From Phalacrocorax aristotelis (Eukaryota > Chordata > Aves > Suliformes > Phalacrocoracidae), in the NCBI RefSeq assembly GCF_949628215.1, contig NC_134282.1, positions 10,724,223 through 10,788,222 on the forward strand: a stretch of DNA of 64,000 nt, in the 5' to 3' direction. Below are positions 14,048 through 26,900 of this stretch, one piece after another (position 1 is the first letter of the stretch; the number at the start of each line of letters is the position of its first letter). The notes below the pieces were generated by a model that was given only the letters and a program-made list of their open reading frames with translations, was not told where the DNA came from and did no database searches. Both the position numbers and the translations under genes were made by a program.

Positions 14048-14508
14048 AGGATAGTTTGGGTTGGAAGGGACCTTTAGAGCCCATCCAGTCTGGCCCCCCT
14101 GCACTGAGCACGGACATTTTTAACTGGATCAGGTTTCTCAGAGCCCTGTCCAACCTGACTTTGAATGTTCCCAGGGATGGGGCATCGACCACCTCTCTGG
14201 GCAACCTGTGCCAGTGCTTCACCACCCTCATCGCAAAACATTTATTCCTTATATCTAGTCTGAATCTACCCTCTTTGAGATTAAAACCATTACCCCTTGT
14301 CTTTTTGCAACAGTCTCTACTAAAAAGTCTGTCCCTATTTTTCTTATAGTCCCCTTTAAGTACTGAAAGGCTGCAGTACGGTCTCCCCGCAGCCTTCTTT
14401 TCTCCAGGCTGAACAACCCAAACTCTTTCAACCTTTCTTCATAGGAGAGGTGTCCCATCCCTCTAATTATTTTTGTGGCCTCCTCTGGACCTGATCTAGC
14501 AGGTCCAT
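14048..14508 (-). mobile_element. CR1 LINE, 5'-truncated copy (3' end at left)
   Basis: Read on the - strand this is the last part of CR1 ORF2 plus the 3' UTR. The + strand shows the typical reversed tail (GGTTGGAAGGGACCTTTAGAG) followed by the conserved blocks around 'CCACCTCTCTGGGCAACCTG'. Minus-strand frames around 14013-14231 and 14255-14458 carry RVVKHWHRLPREVVDAPS and [19 protein letters not shown], which are characteristic of the CR1 reverse-transcriptase C-terminus. The frame is interrupted, so the copy is dead. It is antisense to WWTR1. Confidence 0.92.
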
Positions 14509-14596
14509 GTGACAGTCCATTTATTCAGCAGGAGGTAGTGCAGGAACAAAGTATGAATGTTTTGAAGTCAGCACTGGCTATCTTTGGGCTACTGAG

Positions 14597-15060
14597 TAGA
14601 ATAGAATAGTTCAGTTGGAAGGGACCTACAGTGATCATCTAGTCCAAATGCCTGGTTGCTTCAGGGATGACCCAATGTTAAAGCATGTTATTAAGGGCAT
14701 TGTCCAAACGCCTCTTAAACACTGACAGGCTTGGGGCCTCAACTGCCTTCCCAGGAAGCCTGTTCCAGTGTTTGGCCACCTTCCTGGTGAAGAAATGCTT
14801 CCTCATGTCCAGTCTGATCCTCCCCTGATGGATGTAGCTTTGAACCGTTCCCAGGCGCCCTGTTCCTGGATCCCAGGGAGGAGAGATCAGCACCTCCCTC
14901 TCCGTGTCCCCTCTCAGGAAGCTGCAGAGAGCAATGAGGTTGCCCCTCAGCTGCCTCCTTTGCAAACTAGACAATCCCAGAGTCCTCAGCTCATCCTCAT
15001 AGGACATGTCTTCCAGTCCTGTCACCAGCAAAAAACCCTTGATATACCTGTCCTGGGCCA
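14597..15060 (-). mobile_element. Second CR1 LINE copy, 5'-truncated, different subfamily
   Basis: It begins with the reversed CR1 tail (AGAATAGAATAG, then CAGTTGGAAGGGACCTAC). On the - strand it encodes RKVAKHWNRLPGKAVEAPS and DELRTLGLSSLQRRQLRGN, again the CR1 ORF2 C-terminus, in one open frame that runs from 15175 to 14678. Its sequence differs from the neighbouring copy at 14048, for example in spacing and in the GKAVEAPS motif, so this is not a simple tandem duplicate. The homology fades at about 15060. The open frame runs past the element and has no support as a gene. Confidence 0.9.
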
Positions 15061-15101
15061 CCCATGTCGCTAACAGCTCCCCGGTGACACAGACACCGCT
15101 G

Positions 15102-15153
15102 ACACACAGCCATGCACCACCAGGGCTGGTTCTAGGTGCTGGTGGCTGTGTGT
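15102..15153. repeat. Inverted repeat, 11-bp arms, 30-bp loop
   Basis: ACACACAGCCA at 15102-15112 is the exact reverse complement of TGGCTGTGTGT at 15143-15153. It lies just beyond the 5' truncation point of the second CR1 copy. No known element was recognised from it. Confidence 0.7.
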
Positions 15154-18100
15154 CGTGATACAGCCATGACATCACCAGAGCTGGTGCCTGGAGTTAGTGC
15201 TGCATCACTGTGACATGGTTATTGTCTTCCACCATTCAGGCAAGAACACACAATTAAGTAATTAAGATAAAAATAAATAAACAAATGAAATAACAGCTGG
15301 CCATACTGAGGTGGGAAATTGGGTAGCTGTAGCAACAATTTAAAGAACAGGATCTCAGCAAAGGTTAGAAAAGAAGTAAAACCAGCAAGTCCTACCTACT
15401 GCCCAATTTTAAAGATTTGTGTGGTACTTACTGCTGAGATTTGTGGGTTTGAAGACGATTCTGGAAGAAAAATGCTTGTCCTGTTGACTGAAGGTAATAT
15501 TTCACAACTTTGGAATTAAAGCCATGTCCAGTGCCAAGCCCTGCACCCATGAGTGGCTGACAGTGCTGAGTGTGATTCAGCGTGAAGTGCAAGACTTGTG
15601 TCTGTCCTTCCCTGAAACAAACCGAAGATTTTGCCAGAAACTGTTTTGTGCTACACACTTCAGTTGGACACTAAGGTGAAATGCATGGATTAGCTTCCAT
15701 CTGCTTGGTTCACTGCAGGCCATTTCATACAGCCTCTTCAATTGATGGGACCAGAGGCAACGGGCGCAACACAGGAGGCTCCCTCTGAACATCAGAAAAT
15801 GGTATTTTACTGTAAGGGTGACTGAGCACTGTACTGGGTAGACTTGTTCTCTTTTCCCAAACACTTAAAATTGAACGATCATCAAAATCTTAAGTACAGA
15901 TTCTCATAGGTGACTCTGCATGTGTCCATACCTCTCACCTGAATAAAAAAATTTTGTTGTCCTCTAATGCCCATGAAATGTGAGAATGATACTGCTGAAA
16001 GGAACTTCGATAACAACACATAATTTTGAAGTTGACCAGTTCTAGTGTGTCTTTTCATTAAGAGCACTTCGTGTTATTGCTCATTGTACATAGTTGGCAG
16101 TTCTAGTTAAAGGTTTCAGATTTGTAGTTAGAGTGAGGAATATGTTCAAACAAGTTACAGATTGCTTAATACAAGTGACTTCATAAATGCTTTAACTTGT
16201 GCTTCATGTTTTCCTAACAGGAATTTGTGCTTTCAGTTTTTAGGGGTGAACATTACAGGAAGAAAAGTCTGATATAATTTTAACCTTTTTGCTTAAATTT
16301 TACAATGTTTATATGTAAAAAACATTTTAAAGTGAGAAATGTGTTTTGATATAAACTTCCTCAAAGCAGTATTTATTTAATCACTAAAGCTCATGCTTAA
16401 AAACACGATTCTCACTATTTGGGGAAAAATCTTTTCTATTATATGTTGGTATTCCAAAACTCATAGCTTTGATTAATTGTAGCTTCTTTATTTTAATTAC
16501 AATGCCAGAAAAACAAACCAATGGAACTTTAATAAAAATGCTTTTCATCTCATTTAGCCACAATTAGGACTTAACAGAAAACATTGCCCAATTTTTTGCT
16601 GTAGCAGCATCTTTCATTCAGAATGCCCTTTCTTAATATTGGAAGAAGATCATTTAACTGAACTGGATACAAGAATGCTTATATTTGAAAAGTAAAAGTA
16701 AAAAGAAGAAAAGCTGAAATACAATAAAAGTTGACAGTAAGGGGAGAATAAAGTGTTTTAACGCTTTTAATTGTGTGTGGTTTCATTGTGAATGATAACA
16801 GACATGTTCTAGAAGCTATGGAGAAAGGAAGTGACTCAATGCTTAGAGGCTGAGTTTTAGACAAGCATCAAAGTGAAAGTGTGATCTTCAGTTACAGTTT
16901 TGGAACTGTACATTAAATGTAACAGGAGAAGAAAATGGCTACGGACTAAATAAAGATGGTATCGCTTTTTTCCGTTCTTTAGAAAGTGGTTCAGGTTGTT
17001 GTTCCTTTTTCGTGTTTGTAATTCACATTATTTTTGGTAATATCAGAGACTTACTGTAAAGAGTTTGGGTGTGGTAGCATCACAATAGACGGAAACTTGC
17101 TTGTGAAATAGTACCGGTGATCAGCTGAGTCTGAAGGTGTGAGTGGCCACAGTAGTAATGGCAATGCTAATAACTTAGGTGGAAGCAGCAATGATGAGCT
17201 TGAGACTGAGTTCAGTAAAGGTGATGTTAGACTGTGCTTTTATGAAAGGTATATTGGATGTGGAAACACATAATATTTAAATTTTAATCCTTCTTTACAT
17301 GTTAATCTTAAATACTTGTCTCTCTCAATTTTTTCTAGCGAAAAACAAATAGAGGAAAAACCCATCCAAGACCAGCCAATAATCAATAGCCTGGTTAGTT
17401 GGTTGGGCAGAAAGCTGGACATGGAACCAGGCAGTCCCTAGACAGATACCAGACTATTGATTGCTTTAAGAGGGCTCCTTTTTCTTTTCTTGTTTCAAAT
17501 AGACTTATAAAATTCTGTGTCCTGATAAGGTTCTTTCAAAACTGATGCATTTCAGTGAAAACCTTCAGCTGCAGCAAAACCACAGTTCCTTCACCACTGT
17601 ATTCTGTGGCAAAAAATATATTACAGAATCACACTTATAGTTAGCTCTCTATAAAATCTCATGCAGATCCATGCACTACTCCATAGTTTTCAGGGTAATA
17701 TCAGGTGTATGAGAGTTGACATGAGGACACAATCTGCCCCTTTCAATAATGAGAATATATTCTGATATTCTTGGAGACCTACAGACAGACTAGTTTTCAT
17801 GGTGTGGTAAGGAACAAAGCAGTTGGATTTGGCAAGACAAACACTTGTCTTTTCAAAACTCAGCAAAATGACCATATATTGCTGAATGAAGAGCGGCCAT
17901 ATATTTGAGTATTTAGAAAAAGACTGATAGGACGAGTAAAAAACTTTTGGACAATTAAATAATGTGGGAGATGAGTGTGTATTTCAGATTTTCAATGTCA
18001 TAATAGAATTCGTTAATTGTTTGAGTAAAAGTAATTATTCAGCAGTAGTGTATAAAAAATTAGAATGGCAGGAGCAGAAGATCAGAAGAAAAAATAAATG

Positions 18101-18263
18101 ACAAGATGATAGATAATTTCAAATGGGTTAGGGTGAGATGAGAAGGGTAGAAAAATGTGGGATAAGAAAAACAAATAGTACTTTAATGACATTATGCCTA
18201 ACTATGTATATAATATACTTGAATGTTTTGTGTTAACCTTGTGTTTTATCTTTTCTTTCTCAG

Positions 18264-18400
18264 TCACATAGAAAAAATTACAACATGGCAAGATCCTCGA
18301 AAAACTATGAACCAACCGCTGAATCACATGAGCCATCATCCTGCAGCTACTTCCACACCAATACCACAGAGGTCTATGGCCATGTCTCAGCCAAATCTCG
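18264..18400 (+). CDS. WWTR1: WWTR1 (TAZ) coding exon: second half of the WW domain
   Basis: This 137-bp exon encodes 45 full codons between a split Asn (last base T) and a split Val (first base G). It starts HIEKITTWQDPRK, which carries the second signature Trp and the closing Pro of the single TAZ WW domain. That domain binds PPxY motifs of partners such as LATS kinases, AMOT proteins and transcription factors. It continues with a Ser/Thr/Pro-rich linker ending SMAMSQPNL. The acceptor TTTCTTTCTCAG (to 18263) and donor CTCG|GTGAGT (18401) are strong. Residues match human TAZ nearly position by position (for example RKTMNQPLNHM against RKAMNQPLNHM), which separates it from paralogue YAP1. The first half of the WW domain is encoded before base 1. 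Confidence 0.97.
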
Positions 18401-20458
18401 GTGAGTACTGGATGTCACCTCTGTGCTGAAATTACAAAACAGAGAGGAGAGCCACCTTTTACTAACTTGTTTGCCAAACTAATTTTTGCTTCAAGAAGGG
18501 TAGCTCTGATTCTGCTTTCAGGGCTAAAAGTATGTTCTCCACTTCCTTTTCTTATTTTTTCCTCTGTAGAGTTGGCAGCAAGTGAATTCATACTGTTTGA
18601 GGCGAAGTTCTAACATCTCATGCATTTTATTTTAGAGCCTCTGTGACAAATTTTTGATGTAGTAGTGAACACAGAAAAATAAGCTCTTCCTGTGCTTTTT
18701 CATTCAGAGGTGGTATAAAGCCTCTACAAGCCCACCATAGGACTTTCAGAGCTTACTGTGCAACGTGCTGTTAGATAATCTGCAGCCTTTCCTGTGTTTC
18801 TTCAGGTCAGAGGTTGTAGCTGGTTGGTTGGTTTGTTTATAGTGGTGGGTTTTTTTTTGTATAGTTAGGTTCTGCACTGAAAGCTACTTGCAAAATACTA
18901 AGAGGTCTGTTTTGCAGTATGAATTACCTAAAGACTTTCTATAATTGGTGTGGGTTCATTGCTGTTCCTGTGCAGCACTTCAAGCTTAAATATAAGCATC
19001 AATTTATGTTCTTCTGCTTTTGTCAGATATGAGCCTTAGTGAAAACAAAGCTGTGAAAACTCTGAAAATTTTGAAGAAAAGAGTAAATGGAAGAAAACAT
19101 TTTCATGTATAATTGAGAATTACAAATAATCCCTAATATTTCACTTCTGCAGTTTTAACTTCTCTACCACTCAAGAAAACAAGGAACAGATAGGTCTGTT
19201 TACAGGCTCAAGATCACAAGACTATGTCAAATAGGTAGTCTTAAAAACACAGACCAGATTCGTGTTCAGGATAATTTTTGGTAAGTTGGTCTCATGATTT
19301 AATGATGATTCATTTGCACTGTGGTTCATCAGGGCTGACTTCACATACCAAGAAAATGGTAAATCTTTGGCTGCCAGTAGTCCCCAATAGCACTAATGCA
19401 ATATACATATTTACTTTTGTCTTAAATTTATAAGAAACACCTAGGCTGTCTCCTGAGGTAAGGAATTTCAGCTCTTTCTTCTACCTTTCTCTCAACAACT
19501 GTCCTGCTTGAATATATTCAGTAAAAAGTGCTGGTTACATTATATGGTTTAGCGGACAGTAGCAAATTGTATCATGAGAGTGAATATTTGAGGAAGAAAC
19601 CTGAGTAAAATCTGAAAGGTTAGGGTGTACTGCAGTGTGTCATACTACATGGTAAAACTAACAATTGCTGTGCGTGTGTTACTTCAAACCACAGCTGTGT
19701 TTCGGTCAGTCTGTTTATAGCCATTCTGAAATGGCCAAGAGGTAAGAATAGGACAGTGGGGTTTTTTGTTCGGACCAAATCCTTAGCTTATGTTGATACC
19801 TGTTACGTTCTCTCTAATTAGAAAACAAAGGAGGTACCATAAATCAGGAGAGTGTACAGCAAGTTTTTCCCCCCATTTTGTCAGTGACAGTGAATCAAAG
19901 CCAAATCCTGTACTGAAATACTTGTATACTGAATTTTAGAGGAGGGTCTTTCTCAAGATACAAAGGATTAGAAATAAAAGCGGACACCTAATTAAGGGTC
20001 TGTTCTGCAAGGGATTTCAGGTGCCCAATGGGCATTTCCACAGACTTCAAAATCTGTCATGTCAAATACAGACTACATTTCATTCAGTACCCTTCACATT
20101 TATAGATGAGGTTCCACTTTTGGTAGGTATTTATACAGTGCTTGGCATAGTGGTTTAGACCTGTGACTGAATTTCCTAAACATCAGCCCACTAGAAATAG
20201 TATGTAAAAATTTCCACAGCATCCATATTTACTTAATCAAGAAAATATTTGGCAATATGTTTTGGTGGACGACTTCTCATTCTGGTGGCTTTTGAAAGGC
20301 ATGCTGTGACACTTTGGGAGCAAGCAAATCTGTTTGGACAGCTGAGTAGCACTTTCAGCACCATATTTTTAAATTCAGCATCATGGTCCCTGATTTTCCA
20401 ATCCACCTGTTTGAACTCTTTTATTTAAAAATATATTTTAAAATATTTAATATAGAAA

Positions 20459-20484
20459 CTGTGTGTGTATATATACACACAGAG
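20459..20484. repeat. 26-bp perfect palindrome (GT/TA/CA alternating)
   Basis: A perfect inverted repeat without spacer is centred on TATATATA, with (GT)n and (AC)n arms and CT/AG ends. All bases alternate purine and pyrimidine in the core, which favours cruciform or Z-DNA in vitro. It is probably a microsatellite product. Confidence 0.9.
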
Positions 20485-23202
20485 AAATTACAAGATTTCA
20501 GTAAGCTGCACAGAATATAGTAGCCTCTGAATACTGCGTGTGACAGTAAAATACATGAGAGTGCAGTTTGTAGTACTAAAGTAGAATGTCTCTGTTTTGA
20601 AATTATCTTGGCCAAAAGGAAGGGTCTTTCTGCTCATTTGTGATGCTAACAGTGTTACTGCTAAACCTGCTTTCTTGGGTCTGCTCGGACATTAAAGTGA
20701 GCAATTTGTTGGTCTGGCAGTCAGACCTCTAAGCCAGAAGTGATTGTGCCAGCATCTTACAGACATCAGAGGAGAAATGGAAACTGGATACCAAGTTAAG
20801 CCCCTCTTCTGGCCATAATTCTGTAACTTTTTAGCAAATGAAGTCTATGCGTCTGTCTTTTGCCTTAGTGTTTTTTGGTACTGTAGGAATTGAAAGAAGT
20901 TTTTCTTTTGAAGATGTGCCACTTAAAAGAAAAGGATTTGAGTATTCCAGGTCTGCATACTGGTCTGCACTTCCAATTACTAACACATGTGTTTTCCTTG
21001 CTATGCTTCCTATGAAGAGATGGAAAATATGGTCTGTTTTCTACAGCTTGTTGCTTTCAGCAATATTGGCTGGGAAGCGTACAAAGGGCACTTAAAAACA
21101 TTCTATCAGAAGCACGCAGTGTGACTAAGTGATACCAAATCATAGTATGCCTATGCTTGAGATACAGAGAAGCATACAGTGAAAGTTCATTGAAATTAGT
21201 AGACAAGCCTTACAAAATCTGCTGTATTTTTCTACCTTTTTTCCTACCGTAGTTTTATGTTGTCTATATATGAGCTACACATTCTAGTTTTCTTATAACT
21301 TCAGCAGTGTTAGTTTTCTCACTAGCATTTAAAGCATTGCTTTTTAGATGTTATATAACAAAGGCATCTGAAGGTATTTCTTCCTTTGATGCATCTTCTT
21401 AAATTTACAGAACACTAATACATGCTAGGCGGGTTTCCGTGCTCACTTATACACACACCACCACTAAAGTCAGTGAAGTTGCATGAATGAAAAGGGAAAT
21501 TTGTCCCAGAGGTTGAAAGCATATTGTTGCAGGTTAGCCTATATTCACACTTGTTCAGTCTGCTTTTTCTAAATATTTTACTTTTGTTTTTCTTCTAAGG
21601 CAGTTGGTAGATGGATACACTAAGGAAAGGACAACGTTACTGGGAGTCTTTTAACTCTATATTTTGCTGTTGGAATGCAAAGGGGGAGATGATCAGCCTC
21701 TGACTGAAGACAAGCAGAAACACTGTATTGCTTGCATCGTCATAAGTGCTTCATAAACCCCATTTTCTTTAGTGCTTAATCTGCACATATAGTAGTTTTG
21801 TGCGCATTCTGAAACAGTCTTTTTCAGCTGATTGATGAAGTATTAACTACCTCTTGCCAGTCAAATCCATTATTGTGGTAGAATCAAAGACCATATGTAG
21901 AAGGAGGGGATTTGTATATCCTTATTTTAGGCACCTAACCTAGGTCCCTGAATTAGGAGACCAAGCTCCATGGGCTTCCTGTGAATGAAAGGAAGGAGAG
22001 GATTGTTGCAGCACATCTAAGTTAATGGTCAAACTACTGCCTGACTTAAATGATTAAATTCTTCTCTGGAAGTGCCTAAGTCCAAGCTAGGGAAGCTGTT
22101 CTGCCTTAATGGCAGTCACTGGTGCAAGAAGATTGCAGAGTATAGTTTTTGGCTATGTGTAGCAAGATTTAGGGGAAAAAATTAGTCCCTTATAAAAGTT
22201 TCTTTTGCAACAATTTTTAATTAAATGCTGCTTGTTTTGTAGTCTTTTTCTATTCTGTGTTATGCAACACCCAAAACCATTGTTATTTTCATCCTGCTTT
22301 CTTCAAACTGTTTTAAAGAGATTCCTTTTGTGATTGTACTCTTCATCCAGTTGGTGAGCATAGTCTGGTCTTCATTTAAACGTTTCTCAAGTTGAACAGA
22401 TTCTAACTTATTTTGACATAAAATACTAAAATCCTTTCATAGTGTTCATGTTTTCTATATAAATTAGCATGAATTTATATGTGTAAGTTCCTTAAAAAAC
22501 TCTTACAAAAAGACCAGACTGTTATCTGCAAAAAAATCTCAGAGGGCCTTCTGTGCAAAGTGGCGTACAGTCAGTTGTAGAATTTAGGCGTTACAGCAAA
22601 TACCAGTTGGCGACTGCAAGGCCCAGTTATTCTAGGTCCTGTATGAGTGACTAGGCTGTGTGTTAACTAATTCCCCAAGTTTGGTGGTTTGAGAGTTTTG
22701 GGCACTCTGCCACTTTGTAAAATGCCTCTGAGTTTATTTGGGCGTGGATAGGGGCTTTCAATTTATGTAACTAGAAACCATGGTTAAAATGTGTGTTTCG
22801 TCTAACTAAACTCACCGAAGTCCAACCAGGCTCGACGTCCCTGATCCTCCCTGATGCCTGGCTACCACTGTGATCATTGCTTCTCTATTCACAGTGGACA
22901 GTCCAGCATCAACAATAACAGAAACGCATACCTGATTTTACCACTTCACATTTTCTGCTTCTGGTACACAAGATAACTTGTGTGACTCATCAGTCTTTGC
23001 ACAGAGACGTGGTTGATGGGTGTAAAGGCTTTTAAAAGCTGCAGTTGTGTATGAGCTGGCTTTCAGGGAAGTAGTGACGAGGAGTGAACAGAGAGATGAG
23101 CAGAGCTATGATTTTGTAGATCCCTTAAGCATTTTAGCTGAGCCGTCTTCTCTTACCCTGTCTGTTTTTCCCCTCATAATCTGTTATCTTCCATGTAAGT
23201 TT

Positions 23203-23265
23203 GGGTGAGATGATCTTTCAAGGTCCTTTCCAACCTGGGCTGTTCTGTGATGATGTGGTGATGAT
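23203..23265 (+). mobile_element. CR1 LINE 3' tail fragment (sense to WWTR1)
   Basis: GAGATGATCTTTCAAGG, then CCTTTCCAACCTGGGC and TTCTGTGATGATG, match the last 60 bp of CR1, including a decayed ATTCTATG-type terminal repeat. Upstream homology is not recognisable, so this is a very short 5'-truncated copy. Confidence 0.75.
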
Positions 23266-23755
23266 GATAAACTTGTAAATTATTATCTTAGTGCATAGTG
23301 TCTATTGGCCCAGCTAATCTTGCCTTCAGAAAACATATCGCTCTTAATTCCAAACACTTGACGTAACACCTTATAACTATATGTCCATTAATATGTATAT
23401 TTGCAGAAAAAAAAATCATCGAGATGCTCAGTGTTATAATTCTTGAGGTTTCCAGTGTTCCAGTACTCTATCTGTATCTGGAGCAGATTGTTTTAATTTG
23501 TGTCTGTGCTGCTGGTTTTTTTAATCTGTTTATCAGTTTATCTGCTAGTGGCATCCTCAGAGAGGTATAACAAACTGTGAACTCATTCAGATGGACTGAA
23601 TTGAGGGACAACTGCTAGAAGGTAAGTGATAATGTTATGAGCTTGCAAAGGTAAGGATGCCTGTTCTGGCATAAGGAAAGAAGCTAGATGAGTTTCCACA
23701 CATGGCTGAGGGTTGGGGCCTGGCAAAATTTAAGGTTCTAATAATTCTGTTCATC

Positions 23756-23900
23756 CCAGAATGATTCAGGTGGGAAGGGGCCTTGGGAGATCTCTAACCC
23801 AACCTCCTGCTCAAAGCAGAGTCAGTTCTGAGATCAGACCAGATTGCTCAGGGCTTTATGCAATCAGGTCTTGAGAACTTTTGTGACAGATTAGAGGATC
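23756..23900 (-). mobile_element. CR1 LINE 3' fragment, antisense
   Basis: CCAGAATGATTCAGGTGGGAAGGGGCC, read here in pieces, is the reversed CR1 end. It is followed by 'CCCAACCTCCTGCTCAAAGC' and 'GCTCAGGGCTTTATGCAATC', which match the conserved 3' UTR block seen also at 43449-43640. Identity fades after about 23900. Confidence 0.8.
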
Positions 23901-26900
23901 CTGATGCAATTCTTATGCTTTCATCACATAGGAGATTGGCACCACAAGAAAATGAGTGTTGTATCATCAACACTAGGTGGTGGAGTTTCAGAACATGTAA
24001 TATACACTTAAGAATAGAGCACAATCTCTAGCAGAGGGAAAAGGGTGCTACATGTATTTTTGTTTGCACTTGACACCTGCACTTTCACCTGATCAGATAA
24101 TGGGTAAATATAGAGTATAAGAAAAATAAAACATCATGGTGCATCTGTGGTAGAAGCTAGTAATATTTATCTCCATTTTATACATCAAGCAGTTCAGGCA
24201 TAAAACAGCGGAAAGCCCAATGTTAATTTGTTTAGGGTCAATGTATGCATTGATCCTGAGAGTTCAATAATAATAGCTTATTATGTCAAACTCCAGATGA
24301 AGAACTATTTGATTTTTACTTTCTTCCCTACCGAAGAAGAGAAAGCTCCTTGCCTTACTTATAAGCTGACTCTTCTCGAGATCCACAGGCATGTGTGACT
24401 CAAGTGATACAAGCAGGGTAGTTTTTAATTATTAAATACACTCGTTCTCCAAGGTGAAAGACATGTATTACACAATAGAATTTAACATGGAGAGCATCTT
24501 ACACTGACAACTGTTTGTGTTACAGAAATTCATCCATGAATCTAAAAAGTTTAGCTTTCAACTGAATTGCTAATGGTAATTTAATTGGGTCTTGATACAA
24601 CGGGGCTTATGGCACTTTGCCTCTGCTTTCATTTTTTTTTTTTAATCAGCCAGGAAATCCAACCAATAAAACAATGCAATAATCCTGTCTAGGAGCAATA
24701 AACACATGAACCAAAGTTTCCATATCCTGCCATGATAAAAGAGGTGTAGCTACTATTGTTTGAGGATGACAAAATGCAGTTTTGGTTACTGTGTCAAAGT
24801 GAGTCTGGCGATAAGAATGCAGAAAACTCCCAACATGTTTAAAAACAGGTGGTTTGTATTTTAGTGATAACTAGCATACATGAAATGGTCTAGATTTTGC
24901 AAGGCTTCATTTGCATTGGGTGGAAATTCGGCTACAAATGTGTAACATGGAGAGGAACATGTTTTTCCCTTAGTGTAGCCCATACCCTCCCAGCACCTGC
25001 ACAGTGGACAAGCTTCCTGTTCCAGGTCATTTTTAATTACTGGATATCCTGAAAGAAGCAGACACAGTTCAGTTGTGGTTGATGTGAATAATTTGGCACC
25101 TGCTTGTGGTTAATTAAATAATACTTATAGGAGAGCTGAAATCATTGTAGAGGACTTGTACGTTCTGTGGGAATGAGAGTTTTATGACCCAGCTCTGGAA
25201 AAGAACATTTTTGGGCAGTTTTTTGTTATTTGCAATTAAAACCCTTAAGAAGTCATTTATCAGGCAGATTTCAGATGGAATAATTGATTTCTCTTTTAAG
25301 TACAGTGACTAATAGTTCCAGAAACTAATAGGAATTAACTTCAGTATCAGGTAAATTAAATCCACATATCTCAAAGGGGACACACCTTTAAAGCAGCAAC
25401 TGACTATCTAGTAAGTCTGGAATGTTAAATTCTGATGTGTTCAAAAGAGGTGTTGGTGTTGTTTCAAAATCTAGTAATTTTTAATTTTAACATAAAGACG
25501 TTCCTGTTGGTGTAAGCATTTCCCTTCAAGGTTAGTGATCTAAATATGTGCCAGTGCAAGAGTGGAGTGTCATTTTCATAGTTTTGAAGTAAATGAAATG
25601 CAAAAACCGAAGATTGCATGAGACAAAAGTAAAAATAATTTAATAAACATTTTAAATAATAATGGTCATCAGTAATTGGTGATGAGCGTTAAAGCTGTGT
25701 CTCCAGTCAAGCAGCCCCCACCGTTGTTATTGATTTATTGTTGAAAGTGCTTACAGAGTAATCTCTAATCTTTTAAATAACTTCCTGATAAATGATAGCT
25801 TTGATGCTGCACCTGCAGGTTGTTTATTTGGGTTTTTTTAAGCTTGAACCATCGATGATGACAGGAAAGATTAGTTAAATGTGACTATCACAGAACTTAA
25901 CGTAACAGATTAAAACTGTTGAGAAATTTCTGTATAGCTATTTTCAGCCCAGAAATCTGAATAAAGGAATCTCTGTGCAGTGGGATAGTACAACTTTTTG
26001 GTTTAATACTTTACAGATTTTTGGAACAAAATGCACCAGAACTGAAAAGCAGCATTTTTTGCTGACCTTGTTGGAAGACTAATGCTGTTTCTGGGAAATA
26101 AGTGAAACAAGCAGTTCTTTGTTGGCAGAAGTGGAGAGAGAAAAGGAGGGGAGCCTAGCCTTTTTTTCTTTACAATGTCGTGACTGAGTGAAAACTGTAA
26201 TATGGCTGGGTTCGTTCATTTTTTTTTAAACGTCTATAGACATTTGTTTTTCATCAGACTGTGTTGCGTGACACCTGATGCTGGCCAGTTCATATGAATT
26301 AGGCTCTGGGCTGTCTATAAGCAGAGTAGAGAAAAAGATCCCTGGTTGCATCCAGACACTTCTGACACTAAAATAATACAAGTTGGTACAGTCGGTTCAG
26401 TGCATGTGTCAGAAACAGTTTACATGTGCATGTTTTGGCTTCTGCAACTTGCCAGAGTCTCTTGCCCACAAAATAATCCTTGCTTAGTATATATCCAGCA
26501 CAGCCATCAACAGTAGGGTCTCCTACAATGTCAGAAAGCCTAATTCACTAGAATATTATTATAATTAATTTAAAAGCAAACAAAAGCAATAAAAGAATTT
26601 TTTTCATTTTTCATCTAACTGAAAAAAGAAAATTATATAGGTCTAACTTGCGATGTGTACTAAATAGTTGTAATTCCATGAACTGCAGTGAAACTGTGGC
26701 TACATACTCTGGGTTTGGAACTTTAGCTCCACATTTTTACTCGCTTTCATTTGAGCTGGAAAATTGTGTAATAGCTGTTTATTGAAGAGACTTACTTCAT
26801 TTTGCAAAATAAATTTGTTTTTTCCCAAGAGAACTGAATTGAAGGCCACCCTGAGTCTGTGTGCTAGAATGGTGAACACTTTTAACCTGCTAAGTTATAT

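Larger units (their letters stand above)
1..18263 (+). other. WWTR1: WWTR1 intron (3' part), upstream of the first exon seen
   Basis: No coding exon is recognisable in this 18 kb. The exon at 18264 begins in the middle of the WW domain with the third base of an Asn codon, so the preceding exon (start codon, TEAD-binding region, 14-3-3 site, first half of the WW domain) must lie before base 1. I looked for its expected WW motif (LPPGWEM-type) among the open frames and did not find it. The stretch is AT-rich intronic sequence with two LTRs (584-1190, 4915-5371), two adjacent CR1 tails (14048-15060), homopolymer tracts (6267, 10294) and a G-rich tract (12037). Short open frames here are not supported as genes. 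Human WWTR1 also has a very long intron at this place. Confidence 0.8.

Noticed and set aside
14678..15175. 165-codon - strand frame as a host gene
   Set aside because: Most of it is the CR1 ORF2 C-terminus; the remaining N-terminal part has no support.
21925..22140. Weak resemblance to old amniote repeats with GGCACCTAACCTAGG-type words (also near 20000 and 2260)
   Set aside because: Similarity limited to a few words; could not be followed over a useful length.
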